From contig JBFFGE010000125.1 of the NCBI GenBank assembly GCA_041557595.1, positions 1-14,018 of the forward strand: a DNA stretch of 14,018 bases, given 5' to 3'. Positions 7,077 through 14,018 of the stretch are shown in pieces (position 1 is the stretch's first letter; each line of letters starts with the position of its first letter). The notes under the pieces were generated by a model. That model was not told the origin of the DNA. It made no database searches and saw nothing but the letters and a program-made list of their open reading frames with translations. The translations under genes and the position numbers were made by a program. The stretch is from JAOTYV01 sp041557595 (lineage in GTDB: Bacteria > Pseudomonadota > Alphaproteobacteria > UBA8366).

Positions 7077-8590
7077 TCTGCCTCTCTTCCGCCCGCGCCC
7101 GACTGCCGGCGGGCGATCAGATCGCCGGTCGTGCCCGGCGCAATCGACCATCCATCGGCGACCAGGATCGTGGTGTATTCCTCCTCGACGACCGCGGGTC
7201 CAGCGACCGACGCGTCCAGGGACAGAGCATGCCGGTCGTAGACCGGCGTTTCCCGCCAATCGCCGTCGAGATAGATCCGGCGGTGCGCCTTGGGGGACGA
7301 TGTACCTCGGCTCTCGAATGCCCGCAGCCGCGGTTTCGGCAGCCGGCCGATCGCGGTCACCCGCAGCGTCACGATTTCCACCGGGCCACCGGGTTCGTTA
7401 TAGGCAAATTGCCTGAGGTGCTGGTCGTGAAAATCCCCGATCAGCCGGTCCAGCGCCGCCGTGCTGATTTTCGCCCCGGATTCCACATCTCGCCACGGCA
7501 CCAGCAATTCGAATGCCTGGCCGCGATAGCGCATATCCGCCGCGACCGCGAAATTCCGGTCATCCGGCGCGATTGCGTCCCGGTCGAGCAGACCCGCGCC
7601 ATCCGCCATCAAGCCGTCCAAAAGGTCCTGCAGCACGGGGAGCGAGTCCGCCTCCGCCGGCACGAGCCGCGACCGCGCGAGATCATGGGTGATGTCGGAA
7701 AACAGGATACCGTAGGCCGACAGCGTGCCCGGATCGCGCGGGAATACCACACGATCCATGCTCATCTCCTCGGCCAGCGCGATCGCGTGCAGGCCGCCGG
7801 CCCCACCGGACGAGGCGAGCGCAAAGTCCCGCGGGTCCAATCCTTTCTCGAACAGGCTCAATTTGATCGCCGCCGCCATGTTCGCGTTCGCCACAGACAG
7901 CATGCCTTCCGCCGCCGCCGGCATCGAAAGCCCGAGCGGTGCGCCGATTTTCCCGGCGATCGCCCGTTCCGCCGCCGCGTGATCGAGCCGCATCGCGCCG
8001 CCGAGAAAGTATTCCGGATCGATACGGCCGAGCGCGACGTTGGCGTCGGTGACCGCGGGTTCCTCCCCGCCTTGTCCGTAGGCGACCGGCCCGGGGCTGG
8101 CGCCGGCGCTGCGCGGCCCCACATGCAGGGCCCCGCCCGGATCGATCCAGGCGATCGAGCCGCCGCCCGCGCCGACCGTGCGGATTTCCATCATCGGCAG
8201 TCGCACCGGCAGCCCGTCGATGTCGCCTTCGGTAATCACCGAACTCGCGCCGTCGCGCACCACACACACATCGAAACTGGTGCCGCCCATATCGACGCCG
8301 ACCAGATTGGGCTCGCCCACATCGGCGGCCAGTTGCGTCACCGCCATCGCGCCGCCGGACGGGCCGGACAGCAGCAGCCGAACCGGCTGCGCGCCCGCCA
8401 CTTCCGGCGTCGCCAGGCCGCCGTTCGATTGCACCAGATAAAGATGCGGATCGAACCGGGCTTCCCGCATTCGCGCCGACAATCGGTCGAGATAGCGCGC
8501 CACCACCGGCACCAGCAATGCATTGAGCGCGGTCGTCGAGGACCGCTCGAACTCGCGGATTTCCGGGCTGACATCGCTGGACAGCGACAC
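7073..8590 (-). CDS. hyuA: C-terminal fragment of interrupted HyuA (up to 505 aa)
   Basis: This is the remainder of hyuA-1 after the TAA, in the same frame. It holds the hydantoinase_A core: EIREFERSSTT, SGPSGGAMAV, VDMGGTSFDVC, TVGAGGGSIAW and SSGGAGGLHAIALAEE, then the C-terminal domain ending in the ATGA overlap with hyuB-1. The first usable in-frame start is a GTG at 8590, 15 bases after the stop, with no purine-rich site before it. An ATG overlapping the TAA (TAATG, 8606) is in the wrong frame. Independent translation is therefore doubtful, though low-level restart cannot be excluded. Confidence 0.65.
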   Translation of the reverse strand: MSLSSDVSPEIREFERSSTTALNALLVPVVARYLDRLSARMREARFDPHLYLVQSNGGLATPEVAGAQPVRLLLSGPSGGAMAVTQLAADVGEPNLVGVDMGGTSFDVCVVRDGASSVITEGDIDGLPVRLPMMEIRTVGAGGGSIAWIDPGGALHVGPRSAGASPGPVAYGQGGEEPAVTDANVALGRIDPEYFLGGAMRLDHAAAERAIAGKIGAPLGLSMPAAAEGMLSVANANMAAAIKLSLFEKGLDPRDFALASSGGAGGLHAIALAEEMSMDRVVFPRDPGTLSAYGILFSDITHDLARSRLVPAEADSLPVLQDLLDGLMADGAGLLDRDAIAPDDRNFAVAADMRYRGQAFELLVPWRDVESGAKISTAALDRLIGDFHDQHLRQFAYNEPGGPVEIVTLRVTAIGRLPKPRLRAFESRGTSSPKAHRRIYLDGDWRETPVYDRHALSLDASVAGPAVVEEEYTTILVADGWSIAPGTTGDLIARRQSGAGGREAE

Positions 8591-8605
8591 TGCCAGTTCG
8601 GGCCA

Positions 8606-9187
8606 TTAGGCCTGGCAGATATCGCGTACCGCGCGTTCATGCGCCGGATTGGCGTAGGCATGTAGCAGGCAGACCGCCACCGCTTCGATCGGCGCATCGT
8701 CGCCGGCGCGCATCGCGACGATTGCCGAACGAAGATCATCGCCGGACAGTGCCGTCTCGACGCTTCCATCGGCCCGGATCCGTTCGGACAACCCGAAACG
8801 CCGCCGGCGCGGCACCAGAACGGGGCGTGGCTCGGCCTTCAGACTGTAGATATCCTTGCGGACATGACGGCCGATCTCGAGCACGTCCTCGAATCCGCGC
8901 GTCGTCAGCAGCGCCGCGGGCGGCAGCTTGCGTTCGAGCACCGCATTCGTGGCGATCGTCGTGCCGTGCAGTACCAGGGCGACGTCATCCAGCGCGAAAC
9001 CGAACCGCTTCGCCGCGCCGGCAATGCCGTTCATGAAGCCATCCGAGGGGTCGGCCGGCGTGGTCGGCACCTTATAGGCCGCCACCGTGCCCGACCGGCC
9101 ATCGAATATCTGCAAATCCGTGAAGGTTCCGCCGATATCGACGGCGATCCGCACCGGCCGTTCTGCGTTGGCGTCGCGCGTGGTCAT
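8606..9187 (-). CDS. hyuA: N-terminal fragment of interrupted HyuA (193 aa)
   Basis: This is the part of hyuA-1 before the premature TAA. It contains the first phosphate-binding motif (DIGGTFTD, residues 17-24), HGTTIATNAVLER (74-86) and the end of the N-terminal HyuA domain (VCLLHAYANPAHERAV). It stops before the large hydantoinase_A core, so alone it should lack the second nucleotide-binding half and is unlikely to be active. AAGGG lies 11 bases before the ATG, a rather long spacing. Confidence 0.7.
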   Translation of the reverse strand: MTTRDANAERPVRIAVDIGGTFTDLQIFDGRSGTVAAYKVPTTPADPSDGFMNGIAGAAKRFGFALDDVALVLHGTTIATNAVLERKLPPAALLTTRGFEDVLEIGRHVRKDIYSLKAEPRPVLVPRRRRFGLSERIRADGSVETALSGDDLRSAIVAMRAGDDAPIEAVAVCLLHAYANPAHERAVRDICQA

Positions 9188-9217
9188 GAATATCGGTACC
9201 CTTGCATTTCGCGGTTT

Positions 9218-10912
9218 TTAGTCATCGGCGCCCTTGCCGTCCCGCTGATGCGCATCGGCCCAGGGCTGACCGAACTTGCCGCTTCTTCGGTCCGCCGCCA
9301 GCGCGGCCGCGTCGCGATCCTTCGGCGGACCGTAGCCGCCGGCGCCCGGCGTTTCAACGACGATGCGGTCGCCCGGCGCGACGTCGATACCGGTCGGCTT
9401 GATCGGCAAGGCGGCGTCCTCACCCGCCGCGTTTCGCAGGACAAAGCGCCCGCGCCCGCCCGGGCCGCCGCCGAAGATACCCCAGGGCGCGTTGCGAAAT
9501 CGCTCCCCCGCTCCATTGAACGTGCAGTGATGCCCCACCGGGGTGATGACCCGGCGCAGGCCCAGGCCGCCGCGATGCCGTCCCGCCCCGCCGGAATCTT
9601 CCACGAACCCATAACTCTCGACCCGCAGGGGATATTCCATCTCGATCGATTCGACCGGCAGGTTGGAAGTATTGGTGATGTGGACCTGCACCCCGTCGCG
9701 CCCGTCCCGGCGCGCCCGGCCGCCGAAACCGCCACCCAGCGTCTCGAGGTACAGATAGTCGGTCCCGCGGCCCGGATCGCGCCCGGCGAAGACCGCTGTC
9801 GTATTGGCCCCGTTGGCGGCGCCGACCACCGCGTCCGGCAGGGCGTCGGCCAGCGCGCCGATGACGATGTCGACGATGCGCTGGCAGGTATTCGCCCGTG
9901 CCGCGACGGGCGCCGGCGCGACGCAATCGACCAAGCTGCCGGGCTCCGCGGTGATATCGCACACCGCCAGAACACCATGATTGTTCGGCACGTCCGGATC
10001 GAGCAGCGCTTTCAGCGTATAGCAGACCGACGCCTGGGTGGCGTTCATGGTCACGTTGACGTTGCCGCGCACCTGCGGCGCGGTGCCGGTAAAATCGAAG
10101 CCGATGCGGTCGCCGTCAACGCGGATAGCGACACGGATGGGAATATCGACCGTGCCGAACCCGTCATCGTCCATGACATCCTCGAACCGGTAGACGCCGT
10201 CCGGCACCCCGGCGATGGCGTCGCGCATGCGCCGTTCGGTGCGCGAAATGATCTCGCCAAATCCGCCCAGCAGCGTATCCGCAGAATGCCGCGCGGCGAG
10301 TTCCGACAACCGCCGCGCGCCCAGCCGGCAGGCGGCGATCTGTGCGTTATAGTCGCCCCGCCGCTCCTCCGGCAGGCGGACATTGAGCAGCAGCAACTCG
10401 AACAGGTCGCGCTGCAAATCGCCCCGGTCGAATAGTTTGACGACCGGGATGCGCAGGCCTTCCTGATAGATCTCCGACATTCCGCCGGCCATCGACCCGG
10501 GCACCATGCCGCCGATATCTGCGTGATGGGCGATGTTGCAGACATAGGCGATCAGCCGCCCCCGGTCGAAGACCGGCATCGCCATGTTGACGTCGGGCAG
10601 ATGGGTGCCGCCCGCTACATGCGGATCGTTGGCCACGAACAGATCGCCCTCGCGAATCTCCTCGGCGGGATACTTTGCGTGCAAGCTCTCCATCATGCCG
10701 ATCATCGATGCCAGATGGATCGGAAGCGAATGCTCCGCCTGCACCACCAGTCGCCCTTGCGGGTCGCAGATCGCGGTCGAGTGGTCGCGCCGTTCCTTGA
10801 TGTTGGTGGAATACGCGCTGCGCATCAGGGCGATGAACGTCTCGTCCGTTACCGACCGAAGCGCGTTGAACAGGATTTCCAGCGCCACCGGATCGAGCTT
10901 TGCGGCCGTCAT
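9218..10912 (-). CDS. hyuB: hydantoinase B / 5-oxoprolinase beta-type subunit (pair 2)
   Basis: This 564-aa HyuB subunit is partner to hyuA-2 and presumably acts with it in ATP-dependent cyclic-amide hydrolysis. Signatures include DPVALEILFNALRS, NDPHVAGGTHLPDVN, IAHHADIGG, EIYQEGLRIP, FTGTAPQVRGNVN, ANTCQRIVDIVIGALADALP, GGGFGG, DSGGAGRHRGGLGL and GAGGYGPPKDRD. Its ATG at 10912 overlaps the hyuA-2 TGA by 4 bp (ATGA). It is clearly diverged from hyuB-1, so the two pairs are not a recent copy. The C-terminal end (about the last 20 residues, GQPWADAHQRDGKGADD) differs from the tail of hyuB-1 (GYISEQVARGVYGLEI). A neighbouring frame would instead end at 9184 in an ATGA overlap with hyuA-1, so a small frameshift near 9270 is possible. 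The stop at 9218 leaves 30 bp to hyuA-1. Confidence 0.92.
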   Translation of the reverse strand: MTAAKLDPVALEILFNALRSVTDETFIALMRSAYSTNIKERRDHSTAICDPQGRLVVQAEHSLPIHLASMIGMMESLHAKYPAEEIREGDLFVANDPHVAGGTHLPDVNMAMPVFDRGRLIAYVCNIAHHADIGGMVPGSMAGGMSEIYQEGLRIPVVKLFDRGDLQRDLFELLLLNVRLPEERRGDYNAQIAACRLGARRLSELAARHSADTLLGGFGEIISRTERRMRDAIAGVPDGVYRFEDVMDDDGFGTVDIPIRVAIRVDGDRIGFDFTGTAPQVRGNVNVTMNATQASVCYTLKALLDPDVPNNHGVLAVCDITAEPGSLVDCVAPAPVAARANTCQRIVDIVIGALADALPDAVVGAANGANTTAVFAGRDPGRGTDYLYLETLGGGFGGRARRDGRDGVQVHITNTSNLPVESIEMEYPLRVESYGFVEDSGGAGRHRGGLGLRRVITPVGHHCTFNGAGERFRNAPWGIFGGGPGGRGRFVLRNAAGEDAALPIKPTGIDVAPGDRIVVETPGAGGYGPPKDRDAAALAADRRSGKFGQPWADAHQRDGKGADD

Positions 10913-12975
10913 GATGCCCCCGCCAGGGTGAGGATCAGATTGCGCCGCCCGTCGACCGTGGCGGCATCGCCGGGGAAGACCACCGTCGTCGTGTCGAGTT
11001 GTTCGATAATTGCCGGGCCCTCGATCCGCTGGCCGGGTCGCAGCCCTTCCCGGCCATAGATCGGGGTCTCGATGGCGGCGCCACCGTCGAGCCAGACCGA
11101 ACGGTGGCCATCGGGCGTTGGCGCCGAATGCTCGAAATCCACCTCCGGCGCGGGCTCCGGCTTCGGCAATCGGCCATGCGCGGTCAGGCGAATATTGATG
11201 ATCTCCATCGGATCCTCGGGGTTGTGGAATCCGTAACTCCGTTCATGGGCATCGAAATACAGGCTGCGCAGCGCCGCCGGTTCCGGAATCGCAGGCGGCA
11301 CAGCAACCCCTTCGGTGGCGCCGACCGCAACCGCAAGTTCGAAGTTCTGACCGGCGTATCGCATATCCAAACTGAGCGTTAAATGATGGGACAACGCTTG
11401 CGCCCCGCCGCCGAGCGCCCAGCGCCCGGCCTCTTCGGCGAGGCCGCCAACCGCAGCGGCGACCGCGGCGAGACCCTCCCGGTTCACCGGATACCGGCCG
11501 CTGACAACGAAATCCTCTTTCAAATCCGAAACGACCAGTCCCTGCGCGCAGAGAATGCCCGGGGATGGCGGCACGATCACTTCCCCGATGCCGAGCGCCC
11601 GCGCCACCTCCGTCGCATGCAGCGGCCCGGCGCCGCCGAGCGCCATCAAGGTGAAGGTGCGGGGGTCGTGACCGCGTTCAATCGAAATCACCCGGATCGC
11701 CCGCACCATGCTGGCGACGACGATGCCCAGCACACCCGACGCCGTCCATTCGAGCGACGCGCCCAACCGCTCGGCGACCGGCGTCATGACCCGCCGCGCC
11801 GCTGCGGTATCGAGCGCCATGGCGCCGCCGAGCAGCCCACCGGGCGAAAGACGTCCCAACAGGAGATTGGCGTCGGAGACGGTCGGCCGGTCGCCGCCTT
11901 GTCCGTAACATGCCGGTCCCGGCACCGCGCCCGCGCTTTCCGGGCCGACCTTGAGAAGCCCGTCCCGGTCGAACCAGGTGATCGAGCCGCCGCCGGCGCC
12001 GACCGTATGAACGTCCACCATCGGCAGGCGAATGGGAAACCCCGCCACCTCCTGCTCGTGACTGATGCCGGCTTCGTGGTTTCTGATCAGGCAGACATCT
12101 GCGCTCGTTCCCCCCATGTCGAGCGTGATGATATCCGGCCGGTCCGCCAGTTTGCCGACATGCACGGCCCCGACCACCCCCGCCGCCGGCCCGGACAGCG
12201 CGGTCCGCACCGGCATTCCCTCGGCACGCTCAATCGACATCAGGCCGCCGCTCGACTGGTTTATGCCGATCGCCGCCCCGGGGGCCCGCTCGGACAGTCC
12301 CTGCCGCAAATCGCGCATATACCGGGCGATGACCGGCTGGAGATAGGCATTCTGCACCGTGGTCGAACTGCGTTCGAATTCGCGGAATTCAGGCTTCACC
12401 CGCGACGACAGGGATAGATGCATGTCGGGCAGGGCAGCGCGCAGCGCGGCGCCGATGCGCCGTTCATGCTCCGGATTGAGGAAGGAGAACAACAGGCAGA
12501 CCGCACACGCCTCGACGGACGCCCCGCGGACCGCCTCGACAATGTCGCGCAGCGCGGCGTTGGACAGCGGCGTGACCACCGCGCCGTCCGGCCCGATCCG
12601 CTCGGCGATTTCGAAGCGATGCTCCCTGGGCACGATCGGCGGCGGGTAATCGGCCTGCAGGTCGTACATTTTCGGCCGGGTTTGGCGGCCGATTTCCAGC
12701 AGATCGCGAAAACCCTCGGTCGTGACCAGCGCCACCGCGGCGCCGCGCCGCTGGATCAGCGCGTTCGTCGCCACCGTCGTCCCGTGGCCAAGGCGCCCGA
12801 TGGCGGCGCGGTCAATTCCCCGGCTTTCCAGGAGATCGTCCAAACCGGCGAGGATCGCCTCGGCGGGATTCTCCGGCGTCGACGGCGTCTTATGGACATG
12901 CTCCGCCCCGGTCGCATCGTCAAAGGCGTAAAAATCCGTAAAGGTGCCGCCGACATCAACGCCAATAAACCACAC
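10909..12975 (-). CDS. hyuA: hydantoinase A / 5-oxoprolinase alpha-type subunit (pair 2)
   Basis: This intact 688-aa HyuA protein is the ATP-binding subunit of a hydantoinase/5-oxoprolinase-type enzyme. The actin-like ATPase motifs are at GVDVGGTFTDFY (5-16), HGTTVATNALIQRR (64-77), LDMGGTSADVCLI (285-297) and TVGAGGGSITWFD (324-336). FREFERSST (197-205), SGPAAG (261-266) and SANG-like LGGAGPLHA further on are also typical. I chose the GTG at 12975 because GGAGG lies 5 bases before it and the product begins directly with the first phosphate motif, as in relatives. The frame stays open to 13155, but those 60 extra residues are Arg/Pro-rich and unlike the family. It is the first gene of the minus-strand operon, divergent from the TRAP gene with 251 bp between. 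Annotators may instead choose the ATG at 13020. Confidence 0.93.
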   Translation of the reverse strand: MWFIGVDVGGTFTDFYAFDDATGAEHVHKTPSTPENPAEAILAGLDDLLESRGIDRAAIGRLGHGTTVATNALIQRRGAAVALVTTEGFRDLLEIGRQTRPKMYDLQADYPPPIVPREHRFEIAERIGPDGAVVTPLSNAALRDIVEAVRGASVEACAVCLLFSFLNPEHERRIGAALRAALPDMHLSLSSRVKPEFREFERSSTTVQNAYLQPVIARYMRDLRQGLSERAPGAAIGINQSSGGLMSIERAEGMPVRTALSGPAAGVVGAVHVGKLADRPDIITLDMGGTSADVCLIRNHEAGISHEQEVAGFPIRLPMVDVHTVGAGGGSITWFDRDGLLKVGPESAGAVPGPACYGQGGDRPTVSDANLLLGRLSPGGLLGGAMALDTAAARRVMTPVAERLGASLEWTASGVLGIVVASMVRAIRVISIERGHDPRTFTLMALGGAGPLHATEVARALGIGEVIVPPSPGILCAQGLVVSDLKEDFVVSGRYPVNREGLAAVAAAVGGLAEEAGRWALGGGAQALSHHLTLSLDMRYAGQNFELAVAVGATEGVAVPPAIPEPAALRSLYFDAHERSYGFHNPEDPMEIINIRLTAHGRLPKPEPAPEVDFEHSAPTPDGHRSVWLDGGAAIETPIYGREGLRPGQRIEGPAIIEQLDTTTVVFPGDAATVDGRRNLILTLAGAS

Positions 12976-12980
12976 GAAAT

Positions 12981-12988
12981 CCTCCCCC
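12981..12988 (-). promoter_or_regulatory. strong ribosome binding site deciding the hyuA-2 start
   Basis: On the minus strand GGGGGAGG is followed by the 5-base spacer ATTTC and then GTG (12975). It is the best ribosome site in the operon and fixes the start 60 codons inside the longest open frame. Confidence 0.75.
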
Positions 12989-13065
12989 GGCGTCGTGTAT
13001 GCGCCCGTTCGGCAAGTCATTGGAAGCCCGCGAGCTTCCGGTGGACGCCGCGTTTTCCCTACGTT

Positions 13066-13093
13066 ACGGTTGCAGCGCGGGTAGCGTAACCGT
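13066..13093. repeat. imperfect dyad in the hyu/TRAP divergent region
   Basis: ACGGTTGC (13066-13073) and GTAACCGT (13086-13093) are reverse complements at 7 of 8 positions, separated by 12 bases. The spacing of arm centres is 20 bases, about two helical turns. It lies between two divergent genes, so a dimeric regulator site is possible, but chance cannot be excluded. Confidence 0.3.
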
Positions 13094-13192
13094 CGAATGC
13101 CTTTGGGGCGAGGCATTCCAACACCGGATTGCCATCCCGACGAAATTGGTGACACGAAGCCGGTCCGGTAACGGCCGGCAGGACTTTAATAA

Positions 13193-13204
13193 GCCGCATG
13201 CGGC
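13193..13204. promoter_or_regulatory. perfect palindrome GCCGCATGCGGC, possible operator
   Basis: A perfect 12-bp palindrome lies 2 bases after a TTTAAT (13185-13190, a possible -10 box) and 10 bases before the ribosome site of the TRAP gene. The position would suit repression of initiation, or a small leader hairpin. No clear -35 box accompanies the TTTAAT. Confidence 0.3.
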
Positions 13205-13226
13205 ACAGGACGACAGGGAGAGATAA

Positions 13227-14018
13227 ATGAGGAAAAAAAGTATCGCGTACGCGCTTGCTGGCATTCTCGCTTGCGGCGCCGTATTCGCCGGCGACGCATC
13301 CGCCGCCGGCCCGCAGAAGAACGCCTTCAAAGTGGTGGGAACCTGGGGCAATCTGAGCAACTACAAAATTCATGAAGGCCCGTTCTGGAATAAGCTCATC
13401 ACCGAAAAATCCGGCGGCGCGCTGACCGCGCACGCACCGCCGCTGACCGAACTCGGCCTCAAGGGCTTCGAGGTGATGCGTCTCCTGAAACTCGGCGTGT
13501 TCGACTTCGCGCATGGCGTGATCGGCTACGTCGCCTCCGAAGACGCGGTCTTCGAGGGTGTCGATCTGGCCGGCATCGCGCAGGACATCGAATCGGCGCG
13601 CGAGGTGACGAAGATATATCGTCCGATCCTGGAAAAGGCGTTCGAGAAGACGTTCAACGCCAAGTTGCTCGTGATGTACCCCTTCCCCAGCCAGTTGATC
13701 TGGTGCAACGCCAACGTCAACAGCGTCAAGGATCTGAAGGGGAAACGCATCCGGACCTACAGCACGACGCTCGGTGATTTCATCGAAGGCGCCGGCGCCA
13801 GCAGCGTGACCATCGCCTTCGCCGAGGTCGTGCCGGCACTGCAGAAGGGCGTCGCCGATTGCGGCATCACCGGCACCATGCCGGCCTACCGCGCGAAATG
13901 GCACGAAGTCATCACCCACGTCGTGAAACTCCGGGTCGGTTGGGGCATCTCGTTCGGCGCCTTCAGCCTGAAGCGCTGGAACAAGCTGGACAAGGGTACC
14001 CAGGAATTCCTCACCAAG
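13227..14018 (+). CDS. TRAP-type transporter periplasmic substrate-binding protein (3' end outside window)
   Basis: The first 264 residues are present; the frame runs off the window edge without a stop. The N-terminus MRKK, a hydrophobic stretch (about 5-22) and ASA|A suggest a signal peptide cut near residue 26, so the protein is periplasmic. The mature part matches the DctP/TRAP receptor pattern: GPFWNKLITEKSGG, DLKGKRIRTYS with Arg176 at the usual carboxylate-binding position, and FAEVVPALQKGVADCGITG (about 198-216). Such proteins bind organic acids and hand them to a DctQ-DctM membrane pair, expected to the right of the window. The start ATG has AGGGAG 6 bases before it. It is divergent from the hyu operon, so its ligand may be the hyu substrate or a related acid; this is inference. 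DctP-family proteins are typically near 320-360 aa, so most of the gene is here. Confidence 0.87.
   Translation, partial: MRKKSIAYALAGILACGAVFAGDASAAGPQKNAFKVVGTWGNLSNYKIHEGPFWNKLITEKSGGALTAHAPPLTELGLKGFEVMRLLKLGVFDFAHGVIGYVASEDAVFEGVDLAGIAQDIESAREVTKIYRPILEKAFEKTFNAKLLVMYPFPSQLIWCNANVNSVKDLKGKRIRTYSTTLGDFIEGAGASSVTIAFAEVVPALQKGVADCGITGTMPAYRAKWHEVITHVVKLRVGWGISFGAFSLKRWNKLDKGTQEFLTK

Larger units (their letters stand above)
7073..9187 (-). pseudogene. hyuA: hydantoinase A / 5-oxoprolinase alpha-type subunit (pair 1), interrupted by in-frame TAA
   Basis: Read through the stop, this is one 704-position HyuA gene of normal family length. It carries the ATPase-fold motifs VDIGGTFTDL and HGTTIATNAVLER near the N-terminus and VDMGGTSFDVC and TVGAGGGSIAW further on. 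A TAA at 8608-8606 (codon 194) interrupts it. The same frame continues as WPELAVSLSSDV, then PEIREFERSSTT. The intact paralogue hyuA-2 has RAALPDMHLSLSS, then PEFREFERSSTT, at the same place with no gap, so one base change accounts for the break. There is no frameshift, insertion or decay elsewhere. It could be a recent null mutation, a strain-specific change or a sequencing error. The ATG at 9187 lies 30 bp after hyuB-2, and its end overlaps hyuB-1. Confidence 0.75.

Noticed and set aside
7683..8606. 307-aa frame starting at the ATG that overlaps the premature TAA (TAATG)
   Set aside because: It looks like stop-restart coupling, but it is in a different frame from HyuA and reads as Arg-rich shadow; the HyuA motifs continue in the original frame.
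7229..10435. Long plus-strand open frames (7229-8665 and 8864-10435, about 480-520 aa) opposite the hyu genes
   Set aside because: They are His/Arg-rich shadows of strongly conserved HyuA and HyuB proteins and show no family motif or ribosome site.
1..14018. CRISPR array, tRNA, insertion sequence or phage genes
   Set aside because: No regularly spaced repeats, cloverleaf-like segments, transposase or integrase reading was seen; the two hyu pairs are diverged paralogues, not a recent repeat.

Overview
The window is a high-GC stretch with dense coding, GTG/TTG starts and 4-bp ATGA gene overlaps. These traits, with the gene families present, suggest an alphaproteobacterium, perhaps Rhodospirillales-like. 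The taxonomic guess is inference; there is no rRNA or housekeeping marker to test it.

Left part (1-2334): a possible tail of a plus-strand gene ends at 127, directly before a perfect 15-bp hairpin (128-161) that probably terminates transcription from both sides. A small unrecognised minus-strand gene (176-442) follows. After a 338-bp gap without a convincing gene comes a 517-aa PAS-PAS-receiver protein (781-2334). It has no histidine kinase core, and its receiver has lost two canonical active-site residues.

Middle part (2370-5100): a minus-strand pair encodes a stand-alone acyl-CoA-synthetase-like adenylating enzyme and a 79-aa acyl carrier protein. It diverges from a plus-strand phytanoyl-CoA-dioxygenase-type Fe(II)/2-oxoglutarate oxygenase. 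The inferred module activates an acid, loads it on the carrier and perhaps hydroxylates it. A 293-bp AT-rich convergent gap (5101-5393) with a probable terminator and a perfect 12-bp AT-rich hairpin separates it from the next locus.

Right part (5394-14018): four minus-strand genes form two tandem, diverged hyuA-hyuB pairs (hydantoinase/5-oxoprolinase superfamily, ATP-dependent opening of cyclic amides). Order of transcription is hyuA-2 (12975-10909), hyuB-2 (10912-9218), hyuA-1 (9187-7073), hyuB-1 (7076-5394). hyuA-1 is broken by one in-frame TAA (8606-8608), while its frame and conserved motifs continue on both sides. Divergent from this operon is the start of a periplasmic TRAP-type solute-binding protein, cut by the window edge. 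Together they suggest a locus for uptake and ATP-dependent hydrolysis of a small cyclic amide or related acid; the substrate cannot be read from the sequence.

No tRNA, rRNA, CRISPR array, insertion sequence or phage gene was seen.
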